Notes: generated from the letters alone by a model not told the origin. 64,000 nucleotides of DNA from Nocardia caishijiensis NBRC 108228 (GCF_001612825.1 NZ_BDBE01000038.1:124001-188000); one strand, 5' to 3'; counted from the first letter of the stretch, positions 24,172-33,507 are shown. Numbers and translations: made by a program.

Positions 24172-25448
24172 GCGCCCCGGGCGTCACCCGCGTCGAACTG
24201 TTCGTCGGCAAGGGCGGGGTCGGGAAGACGACGCTGGCCTGCGCGACGGGCATGGCCTACGCGCGCGCCGGTGAGCGGGTGCTCATCGCATCGCTCGATC
24301 AGGCCCACTCCCTCGGTGACGCGCTCGGCTTCCGTTTCCCGCACGATCCGGGCACGGTGGCCGGTGTCGCGCGGGTGGCGCCGGGCCTCGAGGTGATCGA
24401 GATCGACTCCCTCGCGCTGCTCGAGGACCGGTTCCGCGACGTCGTGCGGATGCTGGACAAGGGCAGCGGTCACGATCACGGCGTCGACCTGGCCGCGCTC
24501 GACCCCGCCGAGCTCACCGGTCTGCCCGGTGTGCAGGAACTGCTGATGCTGGTCGAGATCGGGCAGTTCGCCGAGGAGAACGACTGGGACGTCATCGTGG
24601 TCGACTGTCCGCCCTCGGCCGACATGCTGCGCATCGTCACCGCCCCCGACACTCTGCTCAACTACCTAGAACGGCTCTGGCCCAAGCACGCCCGCACGAT
24701 GAGCGCGATCGGCACCGATCTGCGCAGGGCGGTGCTCGCGGCGGCCGTGGAGCGAGTGGTGAACGCCGTCACCCAGGTGCGTGACCTGCTCGCCGACCGC
24801 GCCCGCACCGGTGCCCGCCTGGTCACCGGGCCGGAGCAGGTCGCGGTGGCGGAGGCACGGCGGGTGCGATCGGCCGCGGCGCTGCTCGGCCTGCGGTTGG
24901 ACGCGGTGGTGGTGAACAAGGTGCTGGCCCCGGTGCCGCCGCCGGGCGAGGACGCGCACCCCGCGGTGCACTGGTACCTGAATCGACGCGCCGAACAACT
25001 CGAGGTGGTCGCGCGGTTGCACGAGCAGCTCACCGATGTCCCGATCCTCGTCGCCAAGCACGCCGGGGCCGAACCGGTGGGGCTGAGCGCGCTGTCGGCG
25101 TTCTCCTATTCGGTCGACACGCTGCCCCGCCCGTCGCTCGGGGCTGCGGAATCGGGGGAACCGATGGTTCGATGGGAGTCGGGCTCCGGCGTCGACTCCG
25201 TGTACGCGATGCGGATGCGGCTGCCGATAGTCGATCCCGGCACCGTGCGGCTGGGCCGAGTGGAGGACGATCTGATCGTGGGAGCTGACGGGGTGCGCAC
25301 CAGGGTGCGGCTCGCGCCGGTGCTTCGCCGCTGCGTGGTGGCGGGCGCCGAGCTCGACGACGGTCATCTCGTTGTCCGGTTCCGACCCGACCCGCAGGTG
25401 TGGCCCGCCGATCCGAACTACACGAAGACAGGCGCACATGAGCAGTGA
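24168..25448 (+). CDS. ArsA/GET3-like ATPase (Rv2184c-like), probable CTG start
   Basis: A 426-residue P-loop ATPase of the ArsA/Get3/MinD class. The deviant Walker A KGGVGKTT is at residues 15-22, the DQAHSLGDALG switch I at about 46-56, and VVDCPPSADMLR (switch II) near residue 145. In-frame ATG 24252 would remove the P-loop and so cannot be the start. No ATG, GTG or TTG lies between the loop and upstream sequence, leaving CTG at 24168, which overlaps the preceding stop as CTGA with GAGGG just upstream. No Cys triplet for arsenite is seen; a role in targeting or in cell-envelope processes is possible. It overlaps the next gene by 11 bases. Confidence 0.85.
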   Translation: MSAPGVTRVELFVGKGGVGKTTLACATGMAYARAGERVLIASLDQAHSLGDALGFRFPHDPGTVAGVARVAPGLEVIEIDSLALLEDRFRDVVRMLDKGSGHDHGVDLAALDPAELTGLPGVQELLMLVEIGQFAEENDWDVIVVDCPPSADMLRIVTAPDTLLNYLERLWPKHARTMSAIGTDLRRAVLAAAVERVVNAVTQVRDLLADRARTGARLVTGPEQVAVAEARRVRSAAALLGLRLDAVVVNKVLAPVPPPGEDAHPAVHWYLNRRAEQLEVVARLHEQLTDVPILVAKHAGAEPVGLSALSAFSYSVDTLPRPSLGAAESGEPMVRWESGSGVDSVYAMRMRLPIVDPGTVRLGRVEDDLIVGADGVRTRVRLAPVLRRCVVAGAELDDGHLVVRFRPDPQVWPADPNYTKTGAHEQ

Positions 25449-26331
25449 CAGGCAGTCCGATCGCCGCCAGCACGACGGTTTCGCCGAGTTCGCCGAGGAG
25501 CTGCGTCTGCTCGCCGAGGTGTTGCTCGCCCGCGTCGAACCGGTGTTGCGTCGCACCGCCGCCGACGGCGCGGCCGACCTCGGCGGCTGCGCCTGGTGCC
25601 CGGTGTGCGCGGCCGCGGCACTGGTCCGCGGCGACCACCACGACGTCGTGGCCGCCCTCGCCGAACACGGCACCTCGATGGTGACCGTGCTGCGCGAAGC
25701 TCTCGCCGGAGTGCCGGTCGAGCCGGTCCTGCCTCCGGAATGGGCCGATCACGCCGCAGGCCATCCCGGCGCGAACCGTTCTGCGGCAGCGCGACACCCG
25801 ACCGCCGAGTCGCAGGCCACAACTGGCCGCCGAGGCGCACACGGCGCTCAGCCGGATGCCCGGTCGGCGAACGATCCGACCACACACGACGATCGGTCGG
25901 CGAACGATCGGACCGCACGCGGCGACCGGCCGGACGCCCGGTCGGTGAGCGGTATGGGTGGCGCGGCAGGCGCTCAGCCGGACGGACGATTCGCGACGTT
26001 CCGAGACCACCCGGATTCGCGGCAACCGACCCGTGCCAAGACCACTCACGGCAACCGCCCGACCGGCGGGTCCGGCCCGCACGACGATCCACGCCGGGCA
26101 AGCGGCCGGGGCGAGCAACCGACACCACGGCCGCGTCGGGTCGACGAATTCACGGCCCGTACCCCGCACATCTCCCCGGACGCGGACGAATCCCCGTCCG
26201 ACACAGGGCTGTTCGCCACCGAGCAGGACCCCGAGGCGAACGCACGTCCGGCCGCCGACAAGGAGCGGTCGGCGAACACCCGCGCGCCACGCTCGCGTTA
26301 TGTCGATATTCCGGTCACGATCCGGGGATGA
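25438..26331 (+). CDS. Hypothetical protein with CxxC-type N-terminus and disordered repeat tail
   Basis: A 297-residue protein of two parts. Residues 1-105 are helical with a GGCAWCPVCAAAALVRG segment whose three Cys could bind metal. The rest is low-complexity, Arg/Asp/Gly-rich and probably disordered, with repeats of the type RSANDPTTHDD, RSANDRTARGD and PDARSV. A similar Cys-containing N-terminus occurs in the mycobacterial protein next to the ArsA-like ATPase, so a partnership is likely. It starts with ATG inside the ATPase gene, and its stop overlaps the ROK kinase start as ATGA. The repeated section would vary in length easily. Confidence 0.75.
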   Translation: MSSDRQSDRRQHDGFAEFAEELRLLAEVLLARVEPVLRRTAADGAADLGGCAWCPVCAAAALVRGDHHDVVAALAEHGTSMVTVLREALAGVPVEPVLPPEWADHAAGHPGANRSAAARHPTAESQATTGRRGAHGAQPDARSANDPTTHDDRSANDRTARGDRPDARSVSGMGGAAGAQPDGRFATFRDHPDSRQPTRAKTTHGNRPTGGSGPHDDPRRASGRGEQPTPRPRRVDEFTARTPHISPDADESPSDTGLFATEQDPEANARPAADKERSANTRAPRSRYVDIPVTIRG

Positions 26332-27317
26332 GCCAGTCGAGTACCCACCCACTGACCGTCGGGGTCGACGTGGGCGGCACGAACATCCGCGCCTCCGTCG
26401 TCGACGCCGACGGCGAGGTGCTCGACACCGTGCAGGCGCCGACCCCGCATTCGGCCCGGGCGCTCGAGGCCGCCATCGACCGCTCCGTGCGCGAACTGGC
26501 CCGCAGGCATGTCATCGCGGCGGTCGGGCTGGCGGTGGCCGGGTTCATCTCCGCCGACCGCAGCACCGTCCGGTTCGCCCCGCACCTGCCCTGGCAGGAC
26601 GCGCCGGTGGCCCAGCGGCTCACCGCCCGGCTGGAACTGCCGGTGATCCTCGAGCACGACGCCAACGCGGCGGGGTGGGCCGAGTACCGCTTCGGCGCGG
26701 CGGCGGGCGGGCACACCGTGGTGCTGGTCGCCATCGGCACCGGTATCGGCGCGGCCCTGCTCATCGATGGTCGGCTCTACCGAGGCAGTCACGGTGTCGC
26801 GCCCGAACTCGGCCACCTGCAGGTGGTTCCGGACGGCCGGGCCTGCCCGTGCGGCAAGCGCGGCTGCTGGGAGCGTTATTGCAGCGGAACCGCGCTGGCC
26901 GACACCGCGATCGAGATGCTGGCCACCGATCCGGTGCGTTCGGTGCTCGCACGCGATGTGATCCGCGATCCCGGCTCGCTCACCGGCCGCCGGGTGGCTG
27001 GCGCCGCGCAGGACGGTGATCGGCTCGCGGTGCGGGTGATGTCGGACTTCGCCCGCTGGCTCGGGCTCGGTCTCGCCTTCGTCAGCGATATCTTCGACCC
27101 CGATCTGGTGGTGATCGCCGGTGGGGTGAGCAGCTCGGCACCGCTGTTCCTCGACGAGGCGAGGGAACACTACGCGAGTGCCGTCACCGGGTCGGGTCAC
27201 CGCCCGCTCGCCCGCTTGCGCACCACCCAGCTCGGCGAGGCCGCGGGCATGATCGGCGCCGCCGAATTGGCCCGTGCCGCGATTGGCACGCCGCTGGCGG
27301 GTACTCCTGGGAGATGA
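26328..27317 (+). CDS. ROK-family sugar kinase (glucokinase-like)
   Basis: A 329-residue kinase of the ROK family, phosphorylating a hexose (probably glucose) at the expense of ATP. The ATP-binding opening VGVDVGGTNIRASVVD is at residues 10-25, the catalytic Asp in ILEHDANAAGWAEYRFG near residue 102, and the ROK zinc motif in ACPCGKRGCWERYCSG near residue 178. There is no N-terminal helix-turn-helix, so it is an enzyme and not a repressor. The ATG overlaps the stop of the preceding gene by four bases. The substrate cannot be decided from sequence alone. Confidence 0.93.
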   Translation: MSQSSTHPLTVGVDVGGTNIRASVVDADGEVLDTVQAPTPHSARALEAAIDRSVRELARRHVIAAVGLAVAGFISADRSTVRFAPHLPWQDAPVAQRLTARLELPVILEHDANAAGWAEYRFGAAAGGHTVVLVAIGTGIGAALLIDGRLYRGSHGVAPELGHLQVVPDGRACPCGKRGCWERYCSGTALADTAIEMLATDPVRSVLARDVIRDPGSLTGRRVAGAAQDGDRLAVRVMSDFARWLGLGLAFVSDIFDPDLVVIAGGVSSSAPLFLDEAREHYASAVTGSGHRPLARLRTTQLGEAAGMIGAAELARAAIGTPLAGTPGR

Positions 27318-27351
27318 GGGTCACAGCCATTCCCGTCGGCTACCGTCCTGG

Positions 27352-27381
27352 TTGGTTGTGACCTGCGACCAGCGGTAAAGT
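27352..27381 (+). promoter_or_regulatory. Candidate promoter for plsC-like gene
   Basis: TTGGTT (27352-27357) and TAAAGT (27376-27381) with an 18-base spacer lie about 55 bases before the plsC-like ATG. Their appearance fits a sigma-70-type promoter; the call is by eye. Confidence 0.4.
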
Positions 27382-27435
27382 CGTTTTCCGACGAGGCTGC
27401 ACACGACCATCCCGGTCCCCCGGGGAAAGGACGCC

Positions 27436-28164
27436 ATGTTCTACTGGCTGCTCAAGTTCGTACTCGTGGGACCCTTCATCCACCTCTACAACCGCCCGGT
27501 GGTGGAAGGCGTGGAGAACATCCCGACCGACGGGCCGGCCATCATGGCGGGTAACCACCTCTCCTTCTCCGACTGGCTGTTCGCGCCGCTGCTGAGCCCG
27601 CGCCGGATCAACTACCTGGCCAAGGCCGAGTACTTCACCACCCCTGGTTTCAAGGGTCGCCTGCAGAAGTTCTTCTTCTCCGGCACCGGCCAGTACCCGA
27701 TCGACCGCAGTGGTGCCACCGCCGCCGAGGACGCGCTCAACGCGGCCAAGAAACTGCTCGACGAAGGCCGTCTGGTCGGCCTGTATCCGGAGGGCACCCG
27801 CTCGCCCGACGGTCGCCTCTACAAGGGCAAGACCGGCATGGCCCGCCTCGCGCTCGAGACCGGTGTCCCGGTGATCCCGGTCGCGGTCATCGGCACCGAC
27901 AAGGTGTCCCCGCCCGGACCGTTCAAGTGGCGTCGTCACCGGGTCACCCTCAAGTTCGGCGCGCCGCTGGACTTCTCGCGCTACGAGGGCATGAGCGGTA
28001 ACCGTTTCGTCGAGCGCGCCGTCACCGACGAGGTGATGTACGAGCTGATGCGCCTGACCGGTCAGGAATACGTCGACGTGTACGCCCACAGCCTCAAGAA
28101 GGGTGTGACGCCGACCGATCACCAGATCGACGCCACCCGCATTCCCGACCGCGCCGCCAGCTGA
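27436..28164 (+). CDS. 1-acyl-sn-glycerol-3-phosphate acyltransferase (PlsC family)
   Basis: A 242-residue membrane-bound acyltransferase that adds an acyl chain to lysophosphatidate or a related acceptor in phospholipid synthesis. The catalytic motif NHLSFSD (HX4D) is at about residues 40-46, and the acceptor-phosphate motif YPEGTRS at about 117-123, with PVIPVAVIGTDK further on. One hydrophobic segment begins the protein. The location close to PimB' fits a role in phospholipid or PIM acylation. In M. tuberculosis the equivalent gene is Rv2182c. Confidence 0.93.
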   Translation: MFYWLLKFVLVGPFIHLYNRPVVEGVENIPTDGPAIMAGNHLSFSDWLFAPLLSPRRINYLAKAEYFTTPGFKGRLQKFFFSGTGQYPIDRSGATAAEDALNAAKKLLDEGRLVGLYPEGTRSPDGRLYKGKTGMARLALETGVPVIPVAVIGTDKVSPPGPFKWRRHRVTLKFGAPLDFSRYEGMSGNRFVERAVTDEVMYELMRLTGQEYVDVYAHSLKKGVTPTDHQIDATRIPDRAAS

Positions 28165-28233
28165 CGCGGACCCGCCTGTCGTGGGGCGGCTCCCGATAAG
28201 CATCTCGTAAGGCCAGTCGGCCAGACTGCTCAT

Positions 28234-29007
28234 ATGTTCAAGCAATTGCTGGCCGCGGCCGGTGTCGGCGGCGCCGAGGTCGACACCGAATTGTTCACTC
28301 CCGGTGTGCAGCCGGGCGGTCTCGTCGAGGGTGTCATCCGGTTGCGGGGCGGGCGGGTCGATCAGGCGGTCGGGCAGGTGGCCGTCGAGTTCATCACCCG
28401 CGTCGAGCGCGAATACTCCGACGGTGAGGAGCGCGTCGCCGATCAGGCTTTCGGCCGCGTCGTGGTCACCGGGCCGTTCACGCTCGGCGCCGGTCGGATC
28501 AGCGAGTTCCGTTTCGCGGCACCGGTTCCGTTGGAAACTCCGATCACCTTCTTCGACGGCCATCACCTGCCCGGTGCGGCGGTGGCCCTGCGCACGGTGG
28601 TCGATCTGCACGGAGCGGTCGACTCCACCGACACCGATCCGATCGGCATCGGTGCGCTGCCCGCTCAACACGTGGTGCTCGACGCGGTGCGGCGCATGGG
28701 TTTTCCGCTGCTGCGCACCGATGTGGAGGCGGGCCGGATCAACCGCACACCGCAGCGGCTGCCGTTCTACCAGGAACTGGAATTCGGTCGCTCCCCGCAC
28801 TTTCCCCGGGTGAACCAACTCGAGGTCACCTTCGTCGCCGCCGAGCAGGGCATGGCGGTGGTCCTGGAAGCCGATATCGGGGGCGGCCTGCTGCGGGGAA
28901 CCCGCGACGGGATCGGGATGTTCTGGGTCGACTACGCCCAACTGGCGCACCGGGACTGGACCCAGGAGATCCATCACAGCCTGCAGCGGTTGGGCGCCCT
29001 CGGCTGA
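28234..29007 (+). CDS. Spo0M-like (arrestin-fold) protein
   Basis: A 257-residue soluble protein of the Spo0M family: N-terminal VDTELFTPGVQPGGLVEGVIRLRGG, VEFITRVEREYSDGEE and FGRSPHFPRVNQLEVTF resemble the two beta-sandwich halves of the arrestin-like fold. In Bacillus Spo0M influences sporulation and cytoskeletal or division processes; in Actinobacteria its role is not known. No catalytic residues are evident. It has its own ATG, 69 bases after the plsC-like stop, and a short gap before the ABC1 kinase gene. Confidence 0.88.
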   Translation: MFKQLLAAAGVGGAEVDTELFTPGVQPGGLVEGVIRLRGGRVDQAVGQVAVEFITRVEREYSDGEERVADQAFGRVVVTGPFTLGAGRISEFRFAAPVPLETPITFFDGHHLPGAAVALRTVVDLHGAVDSTDTDPIGIGALPAQHVVLDAVRRMGFPLLRTDVEAGRINRTPQRLPFYQELEFGRSPHFPRVNQLEVTFVAAEQGMAVVLEADIGGGLLRGTRDGIGMFWVDYAQLAHRDWTQEIHHSLQRLGALG

Positions 29008-29147
29008 CCATCGGTCCGGTCCTCGGTCGGCATCCCCGAGTCCTCCTGCCGCCCGGTCGTGATGTCGGGGACGCCGCGATGCCCGGTTGGTACCGTGTTC
29101 CGGACATGGAGCCGACGCGGGCGGGCGCGCGTCGACGGGAGGTGACG

Positions 29148-30524
29148 ATGGCCGCAGATGAATCCGACGGCCGTGTGGTGCGTTTTCCCCGGCGCAAACC
29201 AGCAAGCGAAGGCGCCCCACCGACCGGTCGGATCGCCCGCGGCACCCGGCTGGCGGCGGTGCCCGTCGCCTACGCGGGCAGGCGCGTCGCCGGTATCGGC
29301 AGGCGGATGGCCGGTCGTGATCCGGCGGCGGTGGAACGCGAGATCCGCACCCGCACCGCCGAGCACCTCTTCCAGGTGCTCGGCGAACTCAAAGGGTGCG
29401 TGGCCAAACTCGGTCAACTGCTCGGCCTGCTGGAACTGGGGCTGCCCACCGACCTCGCCGAACCGTATCGCCGAGCCCTTGCGCGCCTGCACGATTCGGC
29501 ACCGGCCATGCTGCCCGCCGCCGTACACACCGAACTCACCACCCATCTGGGTCCGCACTGGCGTTCACTGTTCCTGGAGTTCGACGACCGTGCCGCCGCG
29601 GCCGCGTCGGTGGGTCAGGTGCACCGGGCCACCTGGCACGACGGCACCCCGGTGGCGGTGAAGGTCATGTACCCCGGGGCCCGCCGGGCGGTGGAGGCGG
29701 ACCTGAGCGTCCTGCGCCGCGCCACTCCCCTGTTCACCGCGCTGCTGCCGGGCGCCGAGACCCGCCCCGTGATCGACGCGCTGTGCCAGGAGATCGGCGC
29801 CGAACTCGACTACGCCCGCGAGGCCGCCAACCTCGAGCACTTCCGCACCGCGCTGCGCCACGATCCCGACGTGGTGGTCGGCCGGGTGGTCGCCCAGCGC
29901 GGTGACGTACTTGTCACCGAGTGGCTCGACGGAATACCGCTGTCGCGCCTGATCACCCGCGCCGAACCGGCCGAGTTGGACCGCCTCGGAGTGCTCATCC
30001 TGCGCTTCCTGTTCTCCGCGCCCGCCCGCGCCGCCCTCATCTACGGCGACCCGCACCCCGGCAATTTCCTCCGCATGCCCGACGGCCGCCTCGGCGTGGT
30101 CGACTTCGGCGCGTGCACACCGTGGTCGCCCGCGTTCCTCACCGTCGCCGGTGACGTGGGCGCCGCCGTCGTGGCCGAATCCGTGGCCGACCTCGAAGCC
30201 GCGCTGCGCCGCCACGGCTACGTCGCCCCCGGCGGTGATCTCGACATCGGCACCGTCGCCGCGCGCCTTCGTCCCGTTCGCGAGGCGCTGATGTCCCCGA
30301 CCTACCCCTTGTCGGCGGACTGGTTGCGCGAGCAGGTCCGGCTGGCCACCGATCTGAGCCTGTCGAACATTCTGCGCCAGCTCACCATGCCACCGGCCGA
30401 CACGCCGCTGCTGCGGTCGTTCCTCGGCGGGGTCGCCATCCTGTGCCAACTCCAGACGGCTGTCCCGTTACGGGCCGAATGCACCCGCTGGTACCCGGAA
30501 ACCGCTGCGGCAGTGGGACTTTGA
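29148..30524 (+). CDS. ABC1/UbiB-family atypical kinase
   Basis: A 458-residue protein of the UbiB/ADCK family. The family-specific KxGQ motif appears as KLGQLLGL near residue 88. ASVGQVHRA, the ATP-binding VAVKV, the catalytic GDPHPGNF and metal-binding VDFGA follow in order. Members are ATPases or kinases linked to quinone metabolism and lipid handling. The ATG at 29148 is chosen because GGGAGG is eight bases upstream, although two further in-frame ATGs exist at 29079 and 29106. The N-terminus is basic and without a signal; no C-terminal membrane helix is obvious. Confidence 0.93.
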   Translation: MAADESDGRVVRFPRRKPASEGAPPTGRIARGTRLAAVPVAYAGRRVAGIGRRMAGRDPAAVEREIRTRTAEHLFQVLGELKGCVAKLGQLLGLLELGLPTDLAEPYRRALARLHDSAPAMLPAAVHTELTTHLGPHWRSLFLEFDDRAAAAASVGQVHRATWHDGTPVAVKVMYPGARRAVEADLSVLRRATPLFTALLPGAETRPVIDALCQEIGAELDYAREAANLEHFRTALRHDPDVVVGRVVAQRGDVLVTEWLDGIPLSRLITRAEPAELDRLGVLILRFLFSAPARAALIYGDPHPGNFLRMPDGRLGVVDFGACTPWSPAFLTVAGDVGAAVVAESVADLEAALRRHGYVAPGGDLDIGTVAARLRPVREALMSPTYPLSADWLREQVRLATDLSLSNILRQLTMPPADTPLLRSFLGGVAILCQLQTAVPLRAECTRWYPETAAAVGL

Positions 30525-30639
30525 TACGCGCTCACACCGATGTATCCGCAGGTGGACGAGTCTTTCCGTCCGGCAGCGTTCACCGACTGTTGCCGTACAC
30601 ACGACCGCCTGTTCGGTTGTTGCGGGCACCGTGCAGGGC

Positions 30640-32184
30640 ATGGTCGATTTCACGATGTCCCGCCGCACGGTGCTGCGTGCCTCCGCCCTCGGTCTGCTCA
30701 CCGGCCCGGCACTGGTCGCGTGCGGCGACGGACCCGGCCTGGTGCGGGCGCGCCCGACGCTGACCCATGGCTTCGCCGTCGGCGACCCGCGCACCGACGG
30801 TGCGCTGATCTGGGCCCGCTCGGATCGTCCCGCGACGCTGATCGTCGAAACCGCGGCCACCGAGAAGTTCCACGACGTCCGGCGTTTCACCGGGCCGCTG
30901 CTCACCCCCGCCACCGACGGCACCGGTCGCGTCCGGGTGAACGGCCTGCCCGCCGGGCAGCTCGTGCACTATCGGGTGCGGTTGGAAGGCGAGGACGGCG
31001 CCACCTCGGAAACTCTGAGTGGTGTGTTCCGCACCGCCCCGACCGCGCCCGCCGATATCTCGCTGCTGTGGTCCGGTGACGTGGCGGGCCAGGGTTTCGG
31101 CATCAACCCCGATGTCGGCGGCATGAAGGTCTTCGCGACCATGGCCGGTCGCGACCCGCACCTGTTCCTGCACTCCGGTGACTGCGTCTACGCCGACAAC
31201 GCTCTGGAGGATTCGGTGACCCTGCCCGACGGCCGGGTGTGGCGCAATATCACCGCCGAGGCCAAGAACCAGCCCGCCGAAACCCTCGACCAGTTCCGGG
31301 GCAACTACGCCTACAACCTCACCGACGAGAACTACCGCCGCTTCAACGCCTCGGTGGCCCAGATCGTGCAGTGGGACGACCACGAGACCACCAACAACTG
31401 GTCGCCCGGTGGCACGGTCGCCGCCGACAAGGGCTACACCGAACGCGGCATGGACACCCTCGCCACCCGCTCCTGGCAGGCTTTCCACGAGTGGATGCCG
31501 CTCGAGCCGCGCGAGGCCGTCGACGGGCGGCTCTACCGCAAGATCGCCTACGGGCCGCTGCTCGACGTGTTCGTCCTCGACATGCGCGCATACAAAGACG
31601 CGAACACCGCCAACACCGGACCCCAGGGCCAGGTGCTCGGCGCGGCCCAGACGGCATGGCTCATCGATGGTTTGAAACACTCCACGGCGACCTGGAAGAT
31701 CGTCGCCGCCGACCTCCCGATCGGTGTGGTTGTCCCCGACGGCAAGACCGCGTTCGAAGGCGTCGCCAACGCCGCACCGGGCGCGCCGTCGGGCCGCGAA
31801 ACCGAGATCGCCCGGGTGCTGTCGGCGATCAAGGCGAACAAGGTGCGCGATGTCGTCTGGCTCACCGCCGACGTGCACTACACCGCCGCGCACCACTACT
31901 CGCCCGCGCGCGCGAACAGCACCGATTTCGACGAGTTCTGGGAGTTCGTCTCCGGTCCGCTCAACGCCGGGGCCTTCGGTCCCAACCCACTCGACCCGAC
32001 CTTCGGACCCGAGGCCGTGTTCGTGCACGCGCCCCCGGCGCCGAACACCTCGCCGCTCGATCCCGAATACCAGCATTTCGGCGCGGTCCGTATCGACGGC
32101 GGCACCGGGGAATTGACGGTGGACCTGTGCGATGCGACCGGAAAAGCGCTGTTCAGCAAGCAACTCGCGCCGTCGGGGAAATAG
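30640..32184 (+). CDS. PhoD-like phosphatase (Tat lipoprotein)
   Basis: A 514-residue metallophosphoesterase of the alkaline phosphatase D family, exported to the outside. The N-terminus has a twin-arginine motif SRRTVLRAS and a lipobox ending LVAC, so it is probably a Tat-exported lipoprotein. Metal and catalytic sites include WSGDVAG, HSGDCVYADN, QWDDHETTNNW and ADVHYTAAHHYS in the order expected for PhoD. PhoD enzymes cleave phosphodiesters, including teichoic acid, and often need calcium and iron. Start choices are GTG 30631, ATG 30640 or ATG 30655; all keep the signal. Confidence 0.9.
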   Translation: MVDFTMSRRTVLRASALGLLTGPALVACGDGPGLVRARPTLTHGFAVGDPRTDGALIWARSDRPATLIVETAATEKFHDVRRFTGPLLTPATDGTGRVRVNGLPAGQLVHYRVRLEGEDGATSETLSGVFRTAPTAPADISLLWSGDVAGQGFGINPDVGGMKVFATMAGRDPHLFLHSGDCVYADNALEDSVTLPDGRVWRNITAEAKNQPAETLDQFRGNYAYNLTDENYRRFNASVAQIVQWDDHETTNNWSPGGTVAADKGYTERGMDTLATRSWQAFHEWMPLEPREAVDGRLYRKIAYGPLLDVFVLDMRAYKDANTANTGPQGQVLGAAQTAWLIDGLKHSTATWKIVAADLPIGVVVPDGKTAFEGVANAAPGAPSGRETEIARVLSAIKANKVRDVVWLTADVHYTAAHHYSPARANSTDFDEFWEFVSGPLNAGAFGPNPLDPTFGPEAVFVHAPPAPNTSPLDPEYQHFGAVRIDGGTGELTVDLCDATGKALFSKQLAPSGK

Positions 32185-32235
32185 GTGCGAACTACCCGTC
32201 GCCATAATCGCCGCGCTGTGGTTAGCTATGCGGTC

Positions 32236-33507
32236 ATGGGCACGCCGCATACCGTCACCTCCGAAGAATATCTCCCCACCGACACTGCGGATGTCGTTCG
32301 CACCGTGCGTGATTCGCGTGATCGCGCCGAACGTCTGACGGTGCGTGGCGGCGAACTGACCGAAGAGTCCTTCGGGTTGGCCGATCAGCGTGCCGTGCTG
32401 TCGTTGCGCAAGATGAACTCGGTCCTCGACATCAACCTCGGCCGCCGCACCGTGCGGGTGCAGGCCGGGGCGAAGCTGTCCGAGATCGACCGGCGCCTCG
32501 GTGCGCACGGTCTCGGCCTCCCGGTGGTCGGCGACCACCGGGACATCACCGCGGGTGGTTTCGCCTCCGTCGGTGGCGTCAGCACCGCCTCGCACCGCTA
32601 CGGCATGTTCATCGATCAGATCGTCGACCTCGAGTACGTCGATCCCGACGGCCGGATCGGCACCTGCGGGCGTGGCCACCACACCGAACGCTTCCAGCGC
32701 ATCCTCGGCGCGGGCGGGCGCGCGGGCATCATCACCGCCCTCACCCTGGACGTGGTCGAGGTCGACAAGGACCACACCTGGCTCACCACCGATGCCGACC
32801 GTTTCCTCGACTTCGATTCCTTCGTCGAGCACGCGACCGCCGAGATCACCAACCCCGGCAGCGCGGCGCTGCAGGTGGGTCGCTGGGTCGACACCGCGCC
32901 GCTGAAGGTCACCCGTCCCGTCGGCACCGGGCAGGTCACCCTCGGCGCGGTCCGGTTCGGTCAGTGGTCGAGCCTCTACCCCACCGCACCCACCCGCGGT
33001 CTGCGGGCACGGCGTGAGGTCGGTACCCGTACCCGCAAGTCGTTGGGCGCCATCGCCTCCGCGGCGGGCGGGCGCGCCGGTATGCCGGTCCGCAACGCGG
33101 CGGCGGGCGCGCTGATGTTCGCGCCGAAGGTCCTCACCATGCGCGACGCGGAGTACCTGGCCGACACCGTCATCAACTCCTCCGAACGCGGCCCCGCCTA
33201 CCGCGTGGGTGTCTTCGCTCCGCTCGCCAATTACGGCTCGGTGTTCTACGGTCTGCACGATCTGTTCGCCGAGCACCGCGAGCGGTCCGGTTGCTTCACC
33301 GTCATCTCCGCGATGACCTACGGTGTGCGCTCGCCGTATCTGCGCGCCGAGGCCGCCGCCCGTGGCCTCACCCCCGCCGACTACGGTCTCATCACCTTCA
33401 CCTGCCGTCTGCGTCCGTCGGCCCTGCCCTCGGAACAGCTGCGCGAGATCGTGGCGGGCATCGATGACATCTGCCGTTCGGAGCAGGCGCTGCGCTACAG
33501 CGTCTGA
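32236..33507 (+). CDS. FAD-binding oxidoreductase (VAO/FAD_binding_4 type)
   Basis: A 423-residue flavoprotein. The first half is the PCMH-type FAD domain: GRRTVRVQAGAKLSEIDRRL, VVGDHRDITAGGFASVGGVS (the phosphate-binding loop) and RILGAGGRAGIITALTL. The C-terminal half is a substrate domain ending with ALRYSV and has no recognisable cofactor motif. Members oxidise alcohols, lactones or sugars, so the substrate cannot be named. The ATG at 32236 is used; a GTG 18 bases earlier is possible. It follows the PhoD-like gene by 51 bases in the same direction. Confidence 0.85.
   Translation: MGTPHTVTSEEYLPTDTADVVRTVRDSRDRAERLTVRGGELTEESFGLADQRAVLSLRKMNSVLDINLGRRTVRVQAGAKLSEIDRRLGAHGLGLPVVGDHRDITAGGFASVGGVSTASHRYGMFIDQIVDLEYVDPDGRIGTCGRGHHTERFQRILGAGGRAGIITALTLDVVEVDKDHTWLTTDADRFLDFDSFVEHATAEITNPGSAALQVGRWVDTAPLKVTRPVGTGQVTLGAVRFGQWSSLYPTAPTRGLRARREVGTRTRKSLGAIASAAGGRAGMPVRNAAAGALMFAPKVLTMRDAEYLADTVINSSERGPAYRVGVFAPLANYGSVFYGLHDLFAEHRERSGCFTVISAMTYGVRSPYLRAEAAARGLTPADYGLITFTCRLRPSALPSEQLREIVAGIDDICRSEQALRYSV

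Noticed and set aside
24252..25448. ATG at 24252 as the ATPase start
   Set aside because: It would delete the Walker A P-loop, which is encoded just upstream in the same frame.
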